A DNA stretch of 64,000 nucleotides from the NCBI GenBank assembly GCA_002914805.1, contig JXTB01000182.1, forward strand, positions 319,945 to 383,944, in the 5' to 3' direction. Origin of the DNA: Parasponia andersonii. Its lineage: Eukaryota; Streptophyta; Magnoliopsida; Rosales; Cannabaceae. This document shows positions 34,601 to 45,085 of the stretch, piece after piece. Both the position numbers and the translations under genes were made by a program. Positions within the stretch are counted from its first letter, which is position 1; the number at the start of each line of letters is the position of its first letter. The notes beneath the pieces are model-generated. The model saw only the letters and a program-made list of their open reading frames with translations. It searched no databases and was not told the DNA's origin.

Positions 34601-35446
34601 CTATAATCGCCATTTATTTTCCTTTGATAAAACCTATGATTTCATTAAAGCTAAACTGTCAATAACATAGCGATGACCAAAAAAGGCCATTCATCCCCCC
34701 TCCCTCCTGCCCCCGCCCCAGAAAAAAAAAAAACCAAGATAGAGTCAGCCAATGCTGATGGCAAGTTCAATAATGCCACATAACAAAAGTAAGCCCATGC
34801 AAGAACATTAAGGGCCAGGAATTAGACTCCGTCACAAAAACATTCAATTATGGAACATGATTCTTAAAAAATGAGAACCGTTCCCCATAACAAAATATGC
34901 TTCTTAAAAAATTTGACGTTTCTTTTGTATCATAATGTCCATTATCTCTTAATCCTATATAAGCAAAATTGACATGCATATATTCCTGCTTATCAATCTT
35001 TATAGACTAGTTTGTCATATGAAATCGTCAATACAAGTTACTAAAATTGACAACATATCAGTTTGAACAGACTTAGATATCCTCTATATTTGTTCTAACC
35101 AAATTTCCAGTCTTTCATTCTCTTAAATCGAGAAATATATTCTACTTATTTCACTGTTCATATAAGTAAAATGCGAAGAACATGCATCATTTCTACTTTT
35201 TTCCCAAAATAAAAATCGAGCACAAACTCTCATTACTTACCTCACTTGACAATATCCTATAATTTGAGATCGAGCCTTGATTGAGTGACGGAACCTACTG
35301 AAGTGAAATGTAAACATTAGACACCCCCAGGAAAGAAAACCAAAGTTCCTTGTACAATTTTGATAATATGGGAAGAATTTAGAGGCTTTACCTGTGCAAT
35401 TTGCGGGAAGAGCAAATTCCACTATCCGTTGAAAAAATGACTTCAA
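31640..35446 (-). pseudogene. Decayed transposon-associated gene with C48 (Ulp1-like) cysteine peptidase domain
   Basis: Minus-strand coding relics lie in order. Near 35446 is MKSFFQRIVEFALPANC with a good donor. At about 33860-34250 is a block of the kind that precedes Ulp1 domains in plant transposon proteins (EMGFGSFLEMTHVPISMAF, YRYKLIPQDFEQIMQVVNGS, DCRKDGSMDELDKIRSS). At 32932-33297 is a 121-residue open stretch with a coiled coil (MRKMHDELDMLREVIERIPA). At 31871-32040 comes the peptidase core (NQNTVPVFAK, HWFLVEVKVDKKC, WDSL), with catalytic His at 31970-31972 and Asp at 31919-31921. The Cys context NGDC is at about 31663-31665, just before a one-base frameshift. Ulp1-type peptidases cleave SUMO, and copies carried by MULE and CACTA elements are common in plants. 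Multiple stops and frameshifts make this copy non-functional. Exon limits are uncertain. Confidence 0.6.
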
Positions 35447-35775
35447 AAATTTAGTTGATTTAAGCCTGAAAGGGTTTCGTTCATGAGACAGTTACTACAG
35501 AAGTCTTAATTAACTCACTAATCTCAATTGTAATTTTAAAACAAGATTAAGGAAGCATCTAGTGTCTGGTCACAAGTTTTAGCAGTTCTTTATATCCTAA
35601 TTATTGCTAGCCGTTGGATTAATTTCTAACTTTACTAAAGTGGGAATCAATGGTTAAATCTGCTTTGGATACCGGTACCCAAATATTCACTTGACTATAG
35701 ACGGACCCTTTATAGATATACAGTGAGTTTGATATATATACGTATGTGTGTATATATCCCTACTAAAAATATCTA

Positions 35776-35809
35776 TTATCACGGCACGTGTACGGATGTG
35801 CCGTGATAA
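35776..35809. repeat. Left subterminal hairpin of the CACTA element
   Basis: TTATCACGGCAC (35776-35787) and GTGCCGTGATAA (35798-35809) are perfect inverted arms around a 10-base loop. Subterminal repeats like this are binding sites for TNPA in the En/Spm system. A second ACGGC copy follows at about 35822. Confidence 0.75.
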
Positions 35810-35930
35810 ATGATTAATTATTACGGCTCTTATTAAGCACTGTAATAGACAGAAGTAATACCATGGCATCTAAAAAGTGCTGTAGTATTTAATCTTTAAC
35901 AGCGTTTTTTGGACACCGAGGTAGAGGCCC

Positions 35931-36055
35931 TATATAAAGGATCCTAAAACGATCGCCCAGCAACAGACAATTTGCTTTTCTTCTTCACTTCCAACCACGG
36001 CCAACAATCTCCCCTTTCCATCATTTTCATCATTTTCTCCGGCAAACAAGGTATA
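35931..36055 (+). promoter_or_regulatory. TATA box and 5' leader of the CACTA transcript
   Basis: TATATAAAGG at 35931-35940 is followed by a C/T-rich leader that ends at a splice-donor-like AACAAGGTATATTT near 36050. A long AT-rich intron-like region then runs to the TNPD start at 37213. In En/Spm the promoter also lies just inside the left end. Confidence 0.55.
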
Positions 36056-37212
36056 TTTAAGTTTTTAAACTCGTTTTTGTTACTAAAATTAGACTACCCA
36101 TTGTCGTAATCATGATTTTGACTAATTATTTTGTAAAAATTTCATGTTTTACGTTATATTTGAAAAAGTTTATATTTGGAACTCTAATTTATCAAATGTG
36201 AATATCTTGAGCATGCATTGATAATCTTTACTCTTGTAATACCGAGTTAGACTATATATTTTCTAGAAATCTTATTTTTGGGTATGTTTTGTTGTTTTAG
36301 TGCAAATTAATCCGAATTTATTATTATTTTTGTTGGTATTTTTTTAAATTTATTTTAGGTGAAATGTGAATTCATTTAGTTGTAAAAAGTTTCAAATTGA
36401 AGGTGTGTTATATAAATATATACCAATTTCATGTTTATTTACTAGAAAACATATATTAGGTTATGCTTTTTAATTTCCATCCTTAGTGTTAATTAATCCA
36501 AATTTATGCAATTTGAATTGAATATTGTGTAGTTTTTTAGAAATTTATATATTCAATGTTTTTAATTGGATGAAATCATGTGGAGTTGATCATTAGTTGT
36601 AAAAGTTTCAAATTGAGGTAGACTCTCTCAATTTCTACAAATTTTATATTAGATACTTAGTACTACTTAATTTGGACATCATCAATTTTTTAGTTGTCAA
36701 AATTCTTATTTTGCATATATACTTATTTCAAATATATGAATTATCAAATTTAAAGTATTGTGGATTATAGATGTTTAATTTTATTTATCATTTTAATTTG
36801 CGTATAGGTTTTAGTAGAAGTTAGAGTGCTTAGATTACTTGCAAATTAGCAAACTGAGCAAACTGAGGTATGTTTTCTCAATTTTTTTTCTTTTATTGAT
36901 TTATGTCACTTCACATTGGTTTTATCTAATTTTTTGTGTTGATATTATTTTGTCATATGTTATATTTGGTTGATTGACAAATTATTTGTAACAAAAGAGA
37001 CTATTTAAGAATAAATTAAGTTCAGAATTTGGTAGTACTTAAAAATATAAGAATAATTTGAAATGAGTGTTAATGTATAATTGGTGGTTTAGTTACTCAA
37101 TTGGTTAATACTAGAAATAGGGAATATTATGTACAATTTTTTATGGTACTCAATTTAATTAGTTTTTGATATCAGTAATTTATTTTTATTATTTTTTTTT
37201 TATTTTTCAATT
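36056..37212 (+). other. AT-rich leader introns of the CACTA element
   Basis: Strongly T-rich sequence with repeated AATTGAGGTA-type exon/intron edges (for example near 36400, 36610 and 36860) and no open frame. It is probably the intron-rich 5' untranslated region of the transposase transcript. Confidence 0.4.
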
Positions 37213-40200
37213 ATGCTTAGAATGGATAAGGAATGGATATTGGCAGATAGACTATCGACTGAATATAGAAAGAGAATTGATAGCTTTTTGGAGTTTGCTA
37301 TTGAAAATGTCAAAAATTCTAATTTAATTCCATGTCTGTGTATTAAATGTGGAAATTTGCACAAGATAGTTGTTAAAAAAATAAAAGAACACTTATATTT
37401 CAATGGAATATATCAAAGTTACAAACAATAGATTTGGCATAGTGAAAAGGTTCCAATTACCAGATTTTGGTCAAAGAAGAGTATAAGGGATGATTATGAG
37501 TTAGATTTAAATCATGATCTTTTTGAAATCATTGATGATGCACAGTATGAAACATATGTAGATCCTATTAAGTTTCAATCATTACTTAATGATACTGAGA
37601 AATTGATCTATTTGGGTTGTACGAAATTTACAAAGTTGTCTGCATTATTGAAATTGTATAATTTAAAAGCAAGATATGGATAGAGTGATAAGAGTTTTTC
37701 AAACTTGTTAGCTTTACTATGAGAGATATTGTCAAATGATAATAAGATGCCTTTCCTTTTATGAGGTCAAAAAGACTTTATGCTCATTGGGTATACAATA
37801 TGAGAAATTCACGCTTGTCCAAATGATTGTATTTTATATCGAAAAAAATTTAAAGATGCAATTTGTTGTCTAGTATGTGGTGAATCTAGGTGGTAACAGA
37901 ATAAGAATTCTAAAGAGGTAAAAGTTAGAACCCCTGCTAAGATTTTGTGATATATTCCTCCTATTCCTCGTTTTACCCGTCTATTCCGAAATTGTGAGCA
38001 TGCTAAAGATCTAATATGGCATGCGAATGAGAGGATAGAAGATGGTAAACTGAGACATCCAGGCGATTCACTGGCTTGGAAAATAATAGATTACAAATGG
38101 CCATCTTTTGGAAGTGATCTAAGAAATCTTCGTCTTGGTCTATCTGCGGAAGGTATTAATCCTCATATAAATCTAAGTAGCAAATACAGTTGTTAGCCTG
38201 TAATGCTTGTAATCTATAATCTTCCTCTATGGTTGTGTATGAAAAGAAAATTTACACTTCTTACAATGTTAATTTCAGGATCTAGACAACCTGATAATGA
38301 CATTGATGTATATTTAGTCCTATTGATTGATGAGTTGAACAGTTTGTGAAATGATGGTGTGAAAGCCTATGATGCATATAAGGATGAAGATTATACTCTC
38401 AAGACTGTGTTACTATGGACAATCAATGACTTCCCTGTATATGGGAATTTGCTTGGGTTTTCCACTAAAGGATATAAAGCATGTCCTATTTGTGACGAGA
38501 AAATAAGTTGTCAGTTCTTAACACATGCTAGAAAATTGAGTTATATGGGCCATAGAAGATTTTTACCTCGGAAACATGTATACAGAAATTAGAAAAAAGT
38601 ATTTAATGGTTCTCAAGAATTTGAATTGGCACCACAACCTTTAACTGGGACTAAGATACTAGAAATAGTCTCTAAGCTCAAATTTAGGCTTGGAAAGGTT
38701 AAAATAAGTGATATCAGTAAGAAAAAAAAAACGCAGTAATGTAAAGGTTGTAATAACCCCCAAAGAGTTGTTGGAAGAAGAAATCTATATTCTTTGAGTT
38801 AGAATATTAGTAATATTTATTTCTGAGATATAACTTAGATGTTATGCATATTGAGAAGAACATATGAGATAGTATAATTGGAACTTTATTAAATATTCCA
38901 AGGAAGAATACGAATAGTATTGGTGCTCGTATGGATCTTGTTGATATGGGTATTCAAAAAGAGTTAGCTCCTAAAGTGGGGGAGAAGCGAACATATTTAC
39001 CCCATGCTTGCTTCACATTGAATAAGGAAGAAAAAATATTAATTGTATCAATCTTTATTTAATATGAAGGTTCCTGAAGGCTATTCTTCTAATTTAGAAC
39101 ATTAGTGGATATGAACAATTTGAAACTAGTTGGATTAAATCTCATGATTGTCATACACTAATGCAACATCTGCTACCTATAGTGATCAGGTTCGTATTAA
39201 CTAAAAATTTTCGATATGCAATCACCAGATTAAACTTATATTTTAATGAAATTTTTTCTAGGGTGGTCGATGTATCCAAGTTAGACGAACTACAACGTGA
39301 ACTTGTTGTAACATTGTGCATGTTCGAGCAGTTTTTTCCTCCTAGTTTTTTTGATCTAATGATACATCTTACTGTACATTTGATTAGAGAAGTGAAGTTA
39401 TGTGGTCCTATTTATTTGAGATGGATGTATCCAATTGAGAGATACATGAAAATTCTAAAAGGATATGTTAGAAATCGAAGCTGGCCAGAAGGATGCATTG
39501 TAGTGTGTTATATCGCAGATGAATATGTTGAGTTTTGTTTTGAGTATTTGGTAAAAGTAAAAGCTACTGGAGTACCCGCATCTTCAAATATTAATAAAAC
39601 CGTAAGTGGTGGTAACATGTGTACAGTTAAACGAGAATAACTAGACCAAGCATATCGTACTGTGTTAAAAATATAGCTAAAGTCTAACCTTTCATTGAGT
39701 AAGTTTTTTTGTGAATTAGATTTTCATTGATTGAATGTTGAATTCATTAATAATAATGGTTTACTTTCGGGATGATTTGTTGAAGGGAGCATATAAATTG
39801 GATCAAAACACAATTCTCAATGAAATCAAAAAGAGAGAAGTGGATCCATGATGAACATTATCGAACTTTTATTAGTCAGTTTAGTGAACGGGTAATTCTA
39901 ATTAGTTGTTACAATTAATAGTTTTATTTCATTTTTCCCTATTTCTAATTTTTAATTTTGCATTTTGAATAGATTGTAGTTGAAATGAACAATGCAACAT
40001 ATAATCTATCGGATACATTGAAATGGATATCACGTGGACCATCATTAGATGTAATTAAGTATAATGCTTATCAAATTAACAGTGTTTATTTTAGCACAAG
40101 ATACCGCGATAATAAAAGAATAACCCAAAATAGTGGGGTAAGTATTGTTGCAAAAACTGTCCAATTTTCAAGTTCTAAGGATAAAAACCCAACAGAGGGT

Positions 40201-40628
40201 AATATGGTATACTAAGGTATTATCGAGGAAATTTGGGAACTTGATTTTGTAAATTTCGGTTGCTAGTGTTTATGTGTCAATGGGTAGAGAGTAATTATGG
40301 GGTTAGAGAAGATGAGTTAGGTTTCACTTTAGTTGATCTAAACCGGATAGGTCACAAGAATGATCCATTTATATTGGCAACACAAGCAAAACAAGTATTT
40401 TATGTCAATGATCCACTTGATGCTCGATGGTCAATTGTTCTTGCAACAAAACTGAAAGAATATCAAAATTTAGGAGTTGAAGATAAGAATGAAATACTTG
40501 TTGCTCATGAAATATTCTCAAAAGGAGTTTCAGTGGAGGCTTTGACAGAGGACGTTAATAAAGGTTATGTTACATGTTTACGAGATGATGGTGAAGGTAT
40601 TTGGATTGATAATCAAAGAAAGAAATAA
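37213..40628 (+). pseudogene. TNPD-type transposase gene of CACTA (TNP2 family), many stops
   Basis: TNPD is the catalytic transposase of CACTA elements. Domains in order: transposase-associated domain 37213-37431 (DKEWILADRLSTEYRKRID, CLCIKCGN, HLYFNGIYQSY); TNP2 core about 37560-39120 (IHACPNDCILYRKKFKDA, CCLVCGESRW, DPRN-like SDLRNLRLGLSAEGINP, PDNDIDVYLVLLIDEL, LLWTINDFPVYGNLLGFSTK, CPICDE, HRRFLPR, NLDVMHIEKN); DUF4218 39161-39640 (LCMFEQFFPPSFFDLMIHLT, MKILKGYVRNRSWPEG); DUF4216 39985-40628 (WISRGPSLDVIKYNAYQINS, DELGFTLVDLNRIGHKNDPF, QAKQVFYVNDP). The domain order and content match plant TNP2 proteins. At least eight in-frame stops (for example 37429, 37681, 37893, 38193, 38347, 38590) and frameshifts disrupt it. 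Natural introns are expected near 39640-39985. Confidence 0.88.
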
Positions 40629-40797
40629 TGAGGTACAAATCAAATAAGTTATATCTTTTTATTTCATTTTTATATCTTTATGGATTGATGTATTATTTTT
40701 TTAAGTATATTATCTCTTATGTGTACATGCTTATTATTTTCTATCTTAATTTTTTATCTACATTTGTGGCTTTATTATTTAACAAGTAATTATTGAC

Positions 40798-43700
40798 ATG
40801 GAAAATGAAGGTGCAGATGATGTTTATCAATTTACACAATCACAAAGTAGTCAAGGTGAAAGAAAACAAAATAAGAAATCAAGAGGAACGACTCAAATGA
40901 ATGAGTTGATTATAAAAAAAAAAGTGATAACAAAAAAAAAGTTGTGGCGTACAATAAATGGGGACAATCAACTGGGGATGAAGGTAAATATTTGGCAAGC
41001 TTTTGTGACTTTATGGTTCGTCGCAAGATCCCAATCAACATTGATAACTAGACGCTTGTACCAAAGGACCTAAAAGATGAGCTCTAGCATATAATATTGG
41101 TATGAACATGAATCTTTCTATTTCATATTTATTAGAATATATATTTGGTATTAACATTATTTCTTTTACATTGTAGGAAACATGTGTATTGGACTACAAA
41201 GAAAAAAAAGAAACTTAAAAAAGTTGTGGGAAAATGTGGAGAGATTTTAAGTCTAGGATTATAACTGAAATGATTTATGAGTATAGACATATTTGTCCAG
41301 AGTTATTAGAGCACCTTCCAGCATCATATGCACCGTGGATTGAACCTAAAGTTTGGGATGAGTTTGTTAAGAAAAGAGTAAGTGCAGAATAGGAGGAAGC
41401 TAATAAAGTACAACAGGGAAGAGCAACACAAAATAAATATCCACATCATATATCTCGCTTGGGTTATGCTGGATTAGAAGCTAAGATTGAAAAAGACAAG
41501 AGCCGATGTGGTATTGATAGATCCGAGCTGTGGAGTAGAGGACGTGTTCCTAAAAAGGAGGCCATACTGAGGAAATCAAAATAATTGTTGATAGAATTGT
41601 AAGCTGCTTATTACAACATATTGACTATATTAATTTGTAATTTTGTTAAAAGTATAGCATAGTCTAATATTCAATTCTGTACATATTTTGTAAGAAGATT
41701 ATAATCAACAGTTCCAAGAGGGAAATCTCAAGATAGAAGGTTCTAATGATATCTTAACAATGACTTTAGGCACTCCTGAATATTCTGGACATGTATGGGG
41801 AATGGGATTTCGCGTTAGTCACAGACAATATTTTCATCAACCTGCTCTAACAAAGAATCAACAATCATTTAATTTGAAACAATGACAAGATGAACAAACA
41901 CGCAAGATGCAACAAATGCTTAAAGAACAAGAAGAATAGTTCAAAGCAGAAATTGCTAAGATTCAAGCAGGACAACAAAGTAATGTTGGTGATTCTAATA
42001 CAACTCCTTCACGGCCAGAAGTTCAAAGGGAAGAAGTGCAACCACAAGAGATACATGTAAATCTAATGGTGGCTATAGGAACATCTTCAATACTCAAAAA
42101 AGTATGTTTATATGAGTTTCTTTCTTATTTGTTTATTAACTACTTGTATATATAAATTGTGTTTGATTTTCTATATTGTAGAACCGACCATGCAAGCTTG
42201 CAGTGGGGTCTCGTGATAACATAGTTACTTTAAGACATGTACAAGAGTCAACCTCATCAACTATTATTCACGGCAGATAATTGAAGAAGAATAATTTTCG
42301 TGTATCAGTAGAGGTTGTTCTTGATGCTACAGTCCTAATTCCTATTCCATATCCAGATGATGATACAAGGTTGGTAGGTAACGTACTTGGATCGCATCTT
42401 GCATAGCCTAAGATGCTTGTCATCTTTGAAGATAATTTGGTATGTAGACCTATTTTCCAAATTTATTCATCCTTTATTGAATTCTAATGTGAATTATTAA
42501 CTTGTTTGTTAACATTTCATCATTTATTTGGATTTTAGGAGTTTAATGATATAAATAAGCATCAAACAGGGAAGAATAAATCTTCACAACCATAGTCACC
42601 TCAAACACAAGAAAGAGTACATCCACAAAGAAAGAAAGCGGAATCTGTTACACAAAAACAGTTTAGATTTGTTGATGATGCACTAGCTTCTATAAGATTA
42701 CTATTGAATACCATTCAAGGAGTGGATGAAGGTATTGTTATTAATATTCCCTTTGATAGAAGTGTTTGGAAAAGCTTTTCGTTTGCTCGTATTCAAAGAA
42801 GATATAATTGAGTTTTGCACATTACAAAAGATTGGGGTCGTTCCTATTACGTTATACATGAGATAAGAAGTTTATTTTATATATATATATAACTTTATAT
42901 ATATATGTATCTATAGTTGGCAATTATATAATACAATACTTAATTCACATTGCACTTTATACTTATAGGCATTTACACCATTTAGTGACCCAATATGGCT
43001 ATCGAGCTAGGTATATGTTTATGGATCCTAGTGTAGTTACTACAGAAGGTGGTTCACGTGAGAATCGTACTATAAGTTTAGTAACCCAAATGTTATCCTT
43101 TGAAAATGAATATCAATTTCTAATCACACCTTGGAATCATGGGTAAGATTTTAAACTTAACAAATTGTCATATGATCAACTACTTCCTATATAAAGTTAA
43201 TTGTTACATTATTAATAATCTTTATCATCAATTTTATGAGTAGGGATTATTGGATATTGCTTATCATTTATCCTCTCAAAGATTATGCATGATTTTTAGA
43301 TCCTCTCGGCTTAGCTCTCCGTGAAGAAATCGGTTTAACAATGATCGAGTAAGTTTTCTAATAGTTATTTTGTTATAGTTCAGTTTCTTATGGTATTTTT
43401 ACTTATGGTTGCTATTGCTAATCTTTTATTATTGTGTTTGTACATTTCTAATTCAAAGTACATTCAACATATATAATGTATAAAAAGGGAAGAAAGGAAG
43501 ACCAAATAGTCCGGTTTATAAGTTAATAAAGGTACTAAACTTTAATTAATAATACTTGTTGGGTGGAAGATTAATTAAAATTACTTATGTTTACTTTATG
43601 CTTATGTATAGTACCCAAGACAACCGACAAGTTTTGAGTGTGGATTCTATATATGTAAATTTATGAGAGAAGTCATTGAACAAGTCAATGTTAAATCATT

Positions 43701-43890
43701 TACCACAATGGTATGTAAACATATGTTTTATTAGTTCTCTTCTAATTTATAGTTTGATTGATCACTTTCTAATAAATAAGGTGTTTGAATTTGTAGTTTA
43801 ATGGACAAAATTTTTATTCAAAGGATGATATCAACAAATTTCTTGAAGAATGAGTCGAAGAACTAATACAATTTATCATTTGAGGTTCTT
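40798..43890 (+). pseudogene. TNPA-like gene of CACTA with C-terminal Ulp1-like peptidase domain, decayed
   Basis: The gene starts MENEGADDVYQFTQSQSSQG. A Transposase_24-type region follows: RGTTQMNELI, then after a frameshift near 40935 VVAYNKWGQSTGDEGKYLAS and CDFMVRRKIPINIDN, then (41200-41580) RHICPELLEHLPASYAPWIE and LGYAGLEAKIEKDKSRC, and GTPEYSGHVWGMGFRVSHRQ near 41768. A middle domain with VGSRDNIVTLRHV and PIPYPDDDTRLVGNVLGS lies at 42181-42420. The C-terminal Ulp1-like (C48) peptidase spans about 42650-43890: FGKAFRLLVFKEDIIEFC, RYMFMDPSVV, catalytic His at 43138-43140 (WNHG), Asp at 43299-43301 (FLDPLG) and Cys at 43639-43641 (PRQPTSFECGFYICKFMREV). Short introns with GT/AG edges separate exons. 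Stops at about 41029, 41389, 41883, 43290 and 43852 inactivate it. Fusion of a Ulp1-type domain to CACTA second genes is seen in other plants. Confidence 0.78.
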
Positions 43891-44149
43891 AATCTTTGTT
43901 TATTTAAATTATATGTAGTCTTTGATGATTATGTTAGTTTGGCTTAGAAAACTAATGTATATATATACTTAGTTTATATAGACTATATGGATATGATTAT
44001 GATCAAGTTATTATATTAATTTAATATTAGTATGTAAATATATATATATATACTCCATTTTATTTCAAATATTTGGTGTATGTAATGAATTTGGATTACA
44101 TTTATAAAATTCCAGGGGGTAGTACAGACAAATACATTACAAATACCCT

Positions 44150-44541
44150 CTGAAACTATGTACTACGGTGCTTATAAGGTGCTGAGGAAAGATGTCTCCC
44201 GAGGTACCTTATAGGTGCCGTGAAACGTATCTTCCACAGCGCCTTTTAAGCGTCTTGGTATCTAGATACCAAGGCGTTCAAAAGTCGCCTTAAAAGATGT
44301 CTTTTACGGCACCTCCAAGACGCCTTGGTAGATATCTTCCATGACACTTTTTAAGCGCCTTGGTATTTAGATACTAAGGCGCTTAAAAAGTGCCGTGGAA
44401 GATGCCTTTCACGGCACCTACGAGGCGTCTTGGTAGTCAAGGTCTATTACGGCATCTACAACTAAGGCGCATTTGTGGGCGCCATGAAAGGTATTTCAAG
44501 GCACTTATAAAGTGCTTTAAAAGGTTTTTTTTTGTTGTAGT
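44150..44541. repeat. Right subterminal repeat array of the CACTA element
   Basis: Dense direct and inverted motifs: ACGGCACCT, AAGGCGC, GTGCCGTG and AGATGYCTTTYACGGC. CTTGGTATCTAGATACCAAG at 44254-44273 is a perfect 20-base palindrome, and a similar imperfect palindrome spans 44351-44384. These are the expected transposase/TNPA binding arrays, ending at TGTAGTG (44535-44541). Confidence 0.85.
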
Positions 44542-44689
44542 GTATATATGTAGAGTGTGTGTGAGAGAGAGATTATACTGGAGGAGTGGTGTCCTTTGGT
44601 GGCGGCAGTGGCATCCTCCACCGACAGTTAGGGGCGGAAAAAAAAATCGGAGAAGAAGGAAAATAAGAGAGAAAGGAGAGACTTCAGCC

Positions 44690-45085
44690 GTGATTATAAA
44701 TACAGAGTTTATATTGACGACATTTGATCCAGTGGAGTCATTAGACGAAACAACACTGTGCTAATTAAGTCGGAAAAAATGGCACCTCATTTATTGTGGA
44801 TATGCACAAATTTTTCATGCATACCTATGGCTACTACATTTTTTTTTGCCTCTTAAAGGAAATCTATAGGGGGGAGAAATGTCGTCATTTCATGATTTTC
44901 TATCAATATTTCAGATTTGACCAGCTATTCTGACGACTTTTTTGACGTCATCACTTTAGATTAACGCTATATTTAGACAACAAATTGTCATCGGCTATAA
45001 CGCCGTCACTTTAGATTAATGCTATACTGACGACAAATTGTCATTGGCTTTGACATCGTCTGCAAGGCCGACTATTTCTGTAGTG
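44690..45085 (-). mobile_element. Terminus of another CACTA-like element
   Basis: The segment ends ATTTCTGTAGTG at 45085 (CACTACAGAAAT on the minus strand). It is preceded by two copies of a subterminal unit, GACRACAAATTGTCATYGGC plus CACTTTAGATTAAYGCTATA, at about 44950-45060. Before it, on the minus strand, come a TATTTATAATCACGGC TATA-like site and a CT-rich leader (44640-44700). The other end was not found. It may be the outer element that carried the Ulp1-like gene at 31.6-35.4 kb, interrupted by the 8.8-kb CACTA. Confidence 0.5.

Larger units (their letters stand above)
35758..44541 (+). mobile_element. CACTA (En/Spm) DNA transposon, 8.8 kb, decayed
   Basis: The right terminus ends TTGTTGTAGTG (CACTACAACAAA on the other strand). 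The left terminus reads CCCTACTAAAAA, a one-base variant of CACTA. A 3-bp target duplication TAT flanks it (35755-35757 / 44542-44544), the expected CACTA length. Subterminal zones hold palindromes built from ACGGCAC- and AAGGCGC-type motifs. Inside are a promoter, a TNPD-type transposase gene and a TNPA-like gene with a Ulp1-type domain, all on the plus strand. Both genes carry many stops, so the element cannot move itself, though its right end could still be recognised by a transposase in trans. Confidence 0.9.

Noticed and set aside
44390-44764. Open frame of 124 codons spanning the CACTA right end
   Set aside because: It crosses the element boundary and subterminal repeats, so it cannot be an ancestral gene.
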